Below, in pieces: positions 5,871 through 7,339 of a DNA stretch of 7,339 nucleotides. This DNA comes from Planctomycetaceae bacterium (GTDB lineage: Bacteria > Planctomycetota > Planctomycetia > Pirellulales > Thermoguttaceae). Each line of letters opens with the position of its first letter. Position 1 is the first letter of the stretch. The notes below the pieces were generated by a model, which was given only the letters and a program-made list of their open reading frames with translations, made no database searches and was not told where the DNA came from. The translations under genes and the position numbers were made by a program. The stretch is taken from assembly GCA_031288955.1 (NCBI GenBank), contig JAITQJ010000005.1, positions 1 through 7,339 of the forward strand. Reading direction: 5' to 3'.

Positions 5871-7253
5871 GTGTCTTTATTTTTCCGCCGCCGTTTGCAG
5901 ATGCTCGTTGATTATACCGCTTGGGGTATCTTTTTGGCGGTTCTATCGTTTTGGCTCCTGCCGCTGGGCATCGCTGCCGGTCTCGTTTGCGGAATGATAC
6001 GCCGTATTCGTCCGTTCGATGAAGCCCGAAAAATTGATACTCATTACGGATTTCAAGACCGTATCCTGACGGCAACAGAACTGGCGCGGATACCGGAGAG
6101 TCAACGCTCGCCGTTTGAAACGCTGCAACTAACCGATGCCGCCGAACATTGGCAGCGGGTGAAAGCCGAAGAAGTTGCTCCGCTGCGGTTTCCGAAAATC
6201 CTCGCCGTTGCCGTCATTGCCGCTGTTCTCGTCCGCAGCATTGATTGGCAGAAGTTATACGACACAACACCGCCGGCTGCCGTTTCATCTGCGGAAGTTG
6301 CCGAAGTGAAAAAATTGCTCGAATCGCTGCCCGACGAAATCAAACCGGCAGTCGCAGAACGATTGGCTGAAAAACCGCAGGCGGATATTAAAGACGCTCT
6401 CGCTGCCGTTTCCAAATCGCAAGATGACATTCGGCAAGAACTGGCGGATAAAATGCTGCGGATGAATTTGTCTGCCGAAGCATTGAAAGAATTGTCCGAA
6501 GCGTTGAGCAGCGTCAAAGAATTGAAGCCGGTCAGTAAGGCGATACAGGACGGTAGTTATGCCAAGGCTGCCGAAGCATTAAAAAAGCCGAACGGGGAAA
6601 CGGTAAAAAATATGCCTGCGGATGAACGAAAGACGGCGGTCAAAGAATTGCAAAGGGCGGCTGATAAAATGGAGGCACAGAATCAGGAACCGCTGCAAAA
6701 AGCCTTGGAACAGTTAGGGGCTGGCTTGAAGGAAAAAGATACAACGGAGTTCAAAGCCGGCACAGAGACGCTTGCTGCTGAATTGATGAAACAGGAAGCC
6801 CGGCAGCAGGCGGCGCAAAGTGCGTCGGCAGCGTTATCAAAACTTGCTGAAGCGAAAAATTCGGCGGCGCAAGAGAATGCAATGCAGGGCAATACGATGA
6901 AGGGCAATGCGGACGGCGGCAAACAGACGGCAAAGACGAAAGAGGCGGGAAAGAATTGGGGCAGCGGTGCGGCGGGCGACCCGGCAGCGGGAGAAAAGAC
7001 GGACTTGTCGGGCAAGCGGCAGCGGGAAAACGTAACAGGACAGACCGGTACGGCGGGCGATTCTGAAAAGGAGAAGCCGGACGCAAAAAATCAAAAGACG
7101 GAAAACCCGCAGGCACAGCAAGCGAGAGCGGATTATCAAAACCTGTTTCCGTCATACCGCAAGGCAGCAGAAGAGGCATTGGACACCGAACCGATACCGT
7201 TAGGCAAACGTCAAATGATACGCCAATACTTCACAGCCATCGGAACGGAGTAA
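5871..7253 (+). CDS. Membrane-anchored Ala/Lys/Glu-rich coiled-coil protein, function unknown
   Basis: A 460-residue protein from GTG 5871, 8 nt after gltA. A G5 run at 5855-5859 is a possible SD, though 11 nt away. A basic start (SLFFRRR) leads into a hydrophobic stretch at about 17-43, then a segment with the words ARKIDTHYGFQDRILTATEL (52-71) and a second hydrophobic helix at about 108-124. From about 130 to 370 it is helical, Ala/Lys/Glu-rich and probably coiled coil. Residues about 330-430 are low-complexity (Gly, Asn, Lys, Gln), and the end is an ordered SYRKAAEEAL...GKRQMIRQYF tail. The layout resembles large membrane proteins of Planctomycetota (and loosely DUF4175) often found near MoxR/DUF58/von Willebrand-type gene sets; that link is inference from memory. 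The ATG at 5757 would overlap gltA by 106 nt with residues that are merely its shadow; ATG 5901 is an alternative start. Confidence 0.75.
   Translation: MSLFFRRRLQMLVDYTAWGIFLAVLSFWLLPLGIAAGLVCGMIRRIRPFDEARKIDTHYGFQDRILTATELARIPESQRSPFETLQLTDAAEHWQRVKAEEVAPLRFPKILAVAVIAAVLVRSIDWQKLYDTTPPAAVSSAEVAEVKKLLESLPDEIKPAVAERLAEKPQADIKDALAAVSKSQDDIRQELADKMLRMNLSAEALKELSEALSSVKELKPVSKAIQDGSYAKAAEALKKPNGETVKNMPADERKTAVKELQRAADKMEAQNQEPLQKALEQLGAGLKEKDTTEFKAGTETLAAELMKQEARQQAAQSASAALSKLAEAKNSAAQENAMQGNTMKGNADGGKQTAKTKEAGKNWGSGAAGDPAAGEKTDLSGKRQRENVTGQTGTAGDSEKEKPDAKNQKTENPQAQQARADYQNLFPSYRKAAEEALDTEPIPLGKRQMIRQYFTAIGTE
6882..6911 (+). repeat. Tandem 15-nt duplication inside the coiled-coil gene
   Basis: ATGCAGGGCAATACG (6882-6896) is followed directly by ATGAAGGGCAATGCG (6897-6911), with 13 of 15 bases identical. 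The frame is kept, giving MQGNT then MKGNA in the low-complexity linker before the C-terminal tail. It is a small in-frame duplication in a region free to change length. Confidence 0.8.
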
Positions 7254-7263
7254 TTAACGGCTC

Positions 7264-7292
7264 TAGGCAAGCATCTCCTGTGTAGATATACT
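7264..7292 (+). promoter_or_regulatory. Candidate promoter at the right edge
   Basis: TAGGCA (7264-7269), a 17-nt spacer and TATACT (7287-7292) match the sigma70 consensus at four and five positions. The start would fall near 7298-7301. The ATG at 7301 opens only eight codons before TGA, so the transcript is either noncoding or has its gene beyond the window. No terminator for the upstream gene is evident between 7254 and this site. Confidence 0.45.
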
Positions 7293-7314
7293 ATAACTCT
7301 ATGCGTTATCACAC

Positions 7315-7333
7315 CGGATACGATTGAAATCCG
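7315..7333 (+). other. Small stem-loop at the start of the right-edge transcript
   Basis: CGGAT (7315-7319) pairs with ATCCG (7329-7333) around a 9-nt loop, about 15 nt after the predicted transcription start. It could be the beginning of a structured leader or noncoding RNA cut by the window edge. It does not match a riboswitch or RNA gene I can recognise. Confidence 0.3.
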
Positions 7334-7339
7334 CTGAGG

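Noticed and set aside
7301..7327. Eight-codon leader peptide gene
   Set aside because: Its composition shows no run of a regulated amino acid, and the edge cuts off any attenuator, so it is not listed as a gene.

Overview
The window reads as chromosomal bacterial DNA carrying five full-length protein genes on the + strand: a sugar-isomerase-family gene, shikimate kinase (aroK), CTP synthase (pyrG), citrate synthase (gltA) and a membrane-anchored coiled-coil protein. It also holds two items that are easy to miss: a 49-residue coiled-coil gene on the minus strand (192-341) and a decayed PD-(D/E)XK (Rpn/PDDEXK_2 type) nuclease or transposase gene between pyrG and gltA. The flavour of the proteins suggests Planctomycetota: the AraA-like isomerase, the wording of the CTP synthase and citrate synthase, the coiled-coil protein with an ARKIDTHYGFQDR-like segment, and start sites that mostly lack a Shine-Dalgarno (SD) sequence. 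This assignment is by recognition only; no rRNA or other marker is present.

Left part (1-526). The left edge carries a good leftward sigma70-type promoter (TTGACA, 17 nt, TATGCT) and a GGAGG ribosome site for a gene that starts just outside the window. Behind it lie an 18-T tract and three CCCTANT-like heptads, then the small minus-strand gene. Positions 342-526 separate this gene from the divergent isomerase gene and are rich in palindromes and stem-loops. They end in a hairpin plus U-run only 7 nt before the isomerase start, which could be an attenuator.

Middle part (527-4557). The isomerase gene and aroK are 37 nt apart and probably co-transcribed. pyrG has its own promoter, placed so close to the ATG that the mRNA should be leaderless or nearly so. 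The 342-nt gap after pyrG contains an extended -10 promoter, a perfect GGAGGT and a broken nuclease reading frame, followed by a promoter for gltA.

Right part (4558-7339). gltA and the coiled-coil membrane protein gene form a tight pair (8-nt gap). The last 86 nt hold a plausible promoter and a small hairpin but no recognisable gene.

As a whole the window is a housekeeping block (aromatic amino acid, pyrimidine nucleotide and TCA-cycle enzymes) with accessory debris in its gaps. The genes do not form one pathway. The most notable pattern is that the accessory or outward-facing small genes have textbook SD sites, while most of the housekeeping genes have none.
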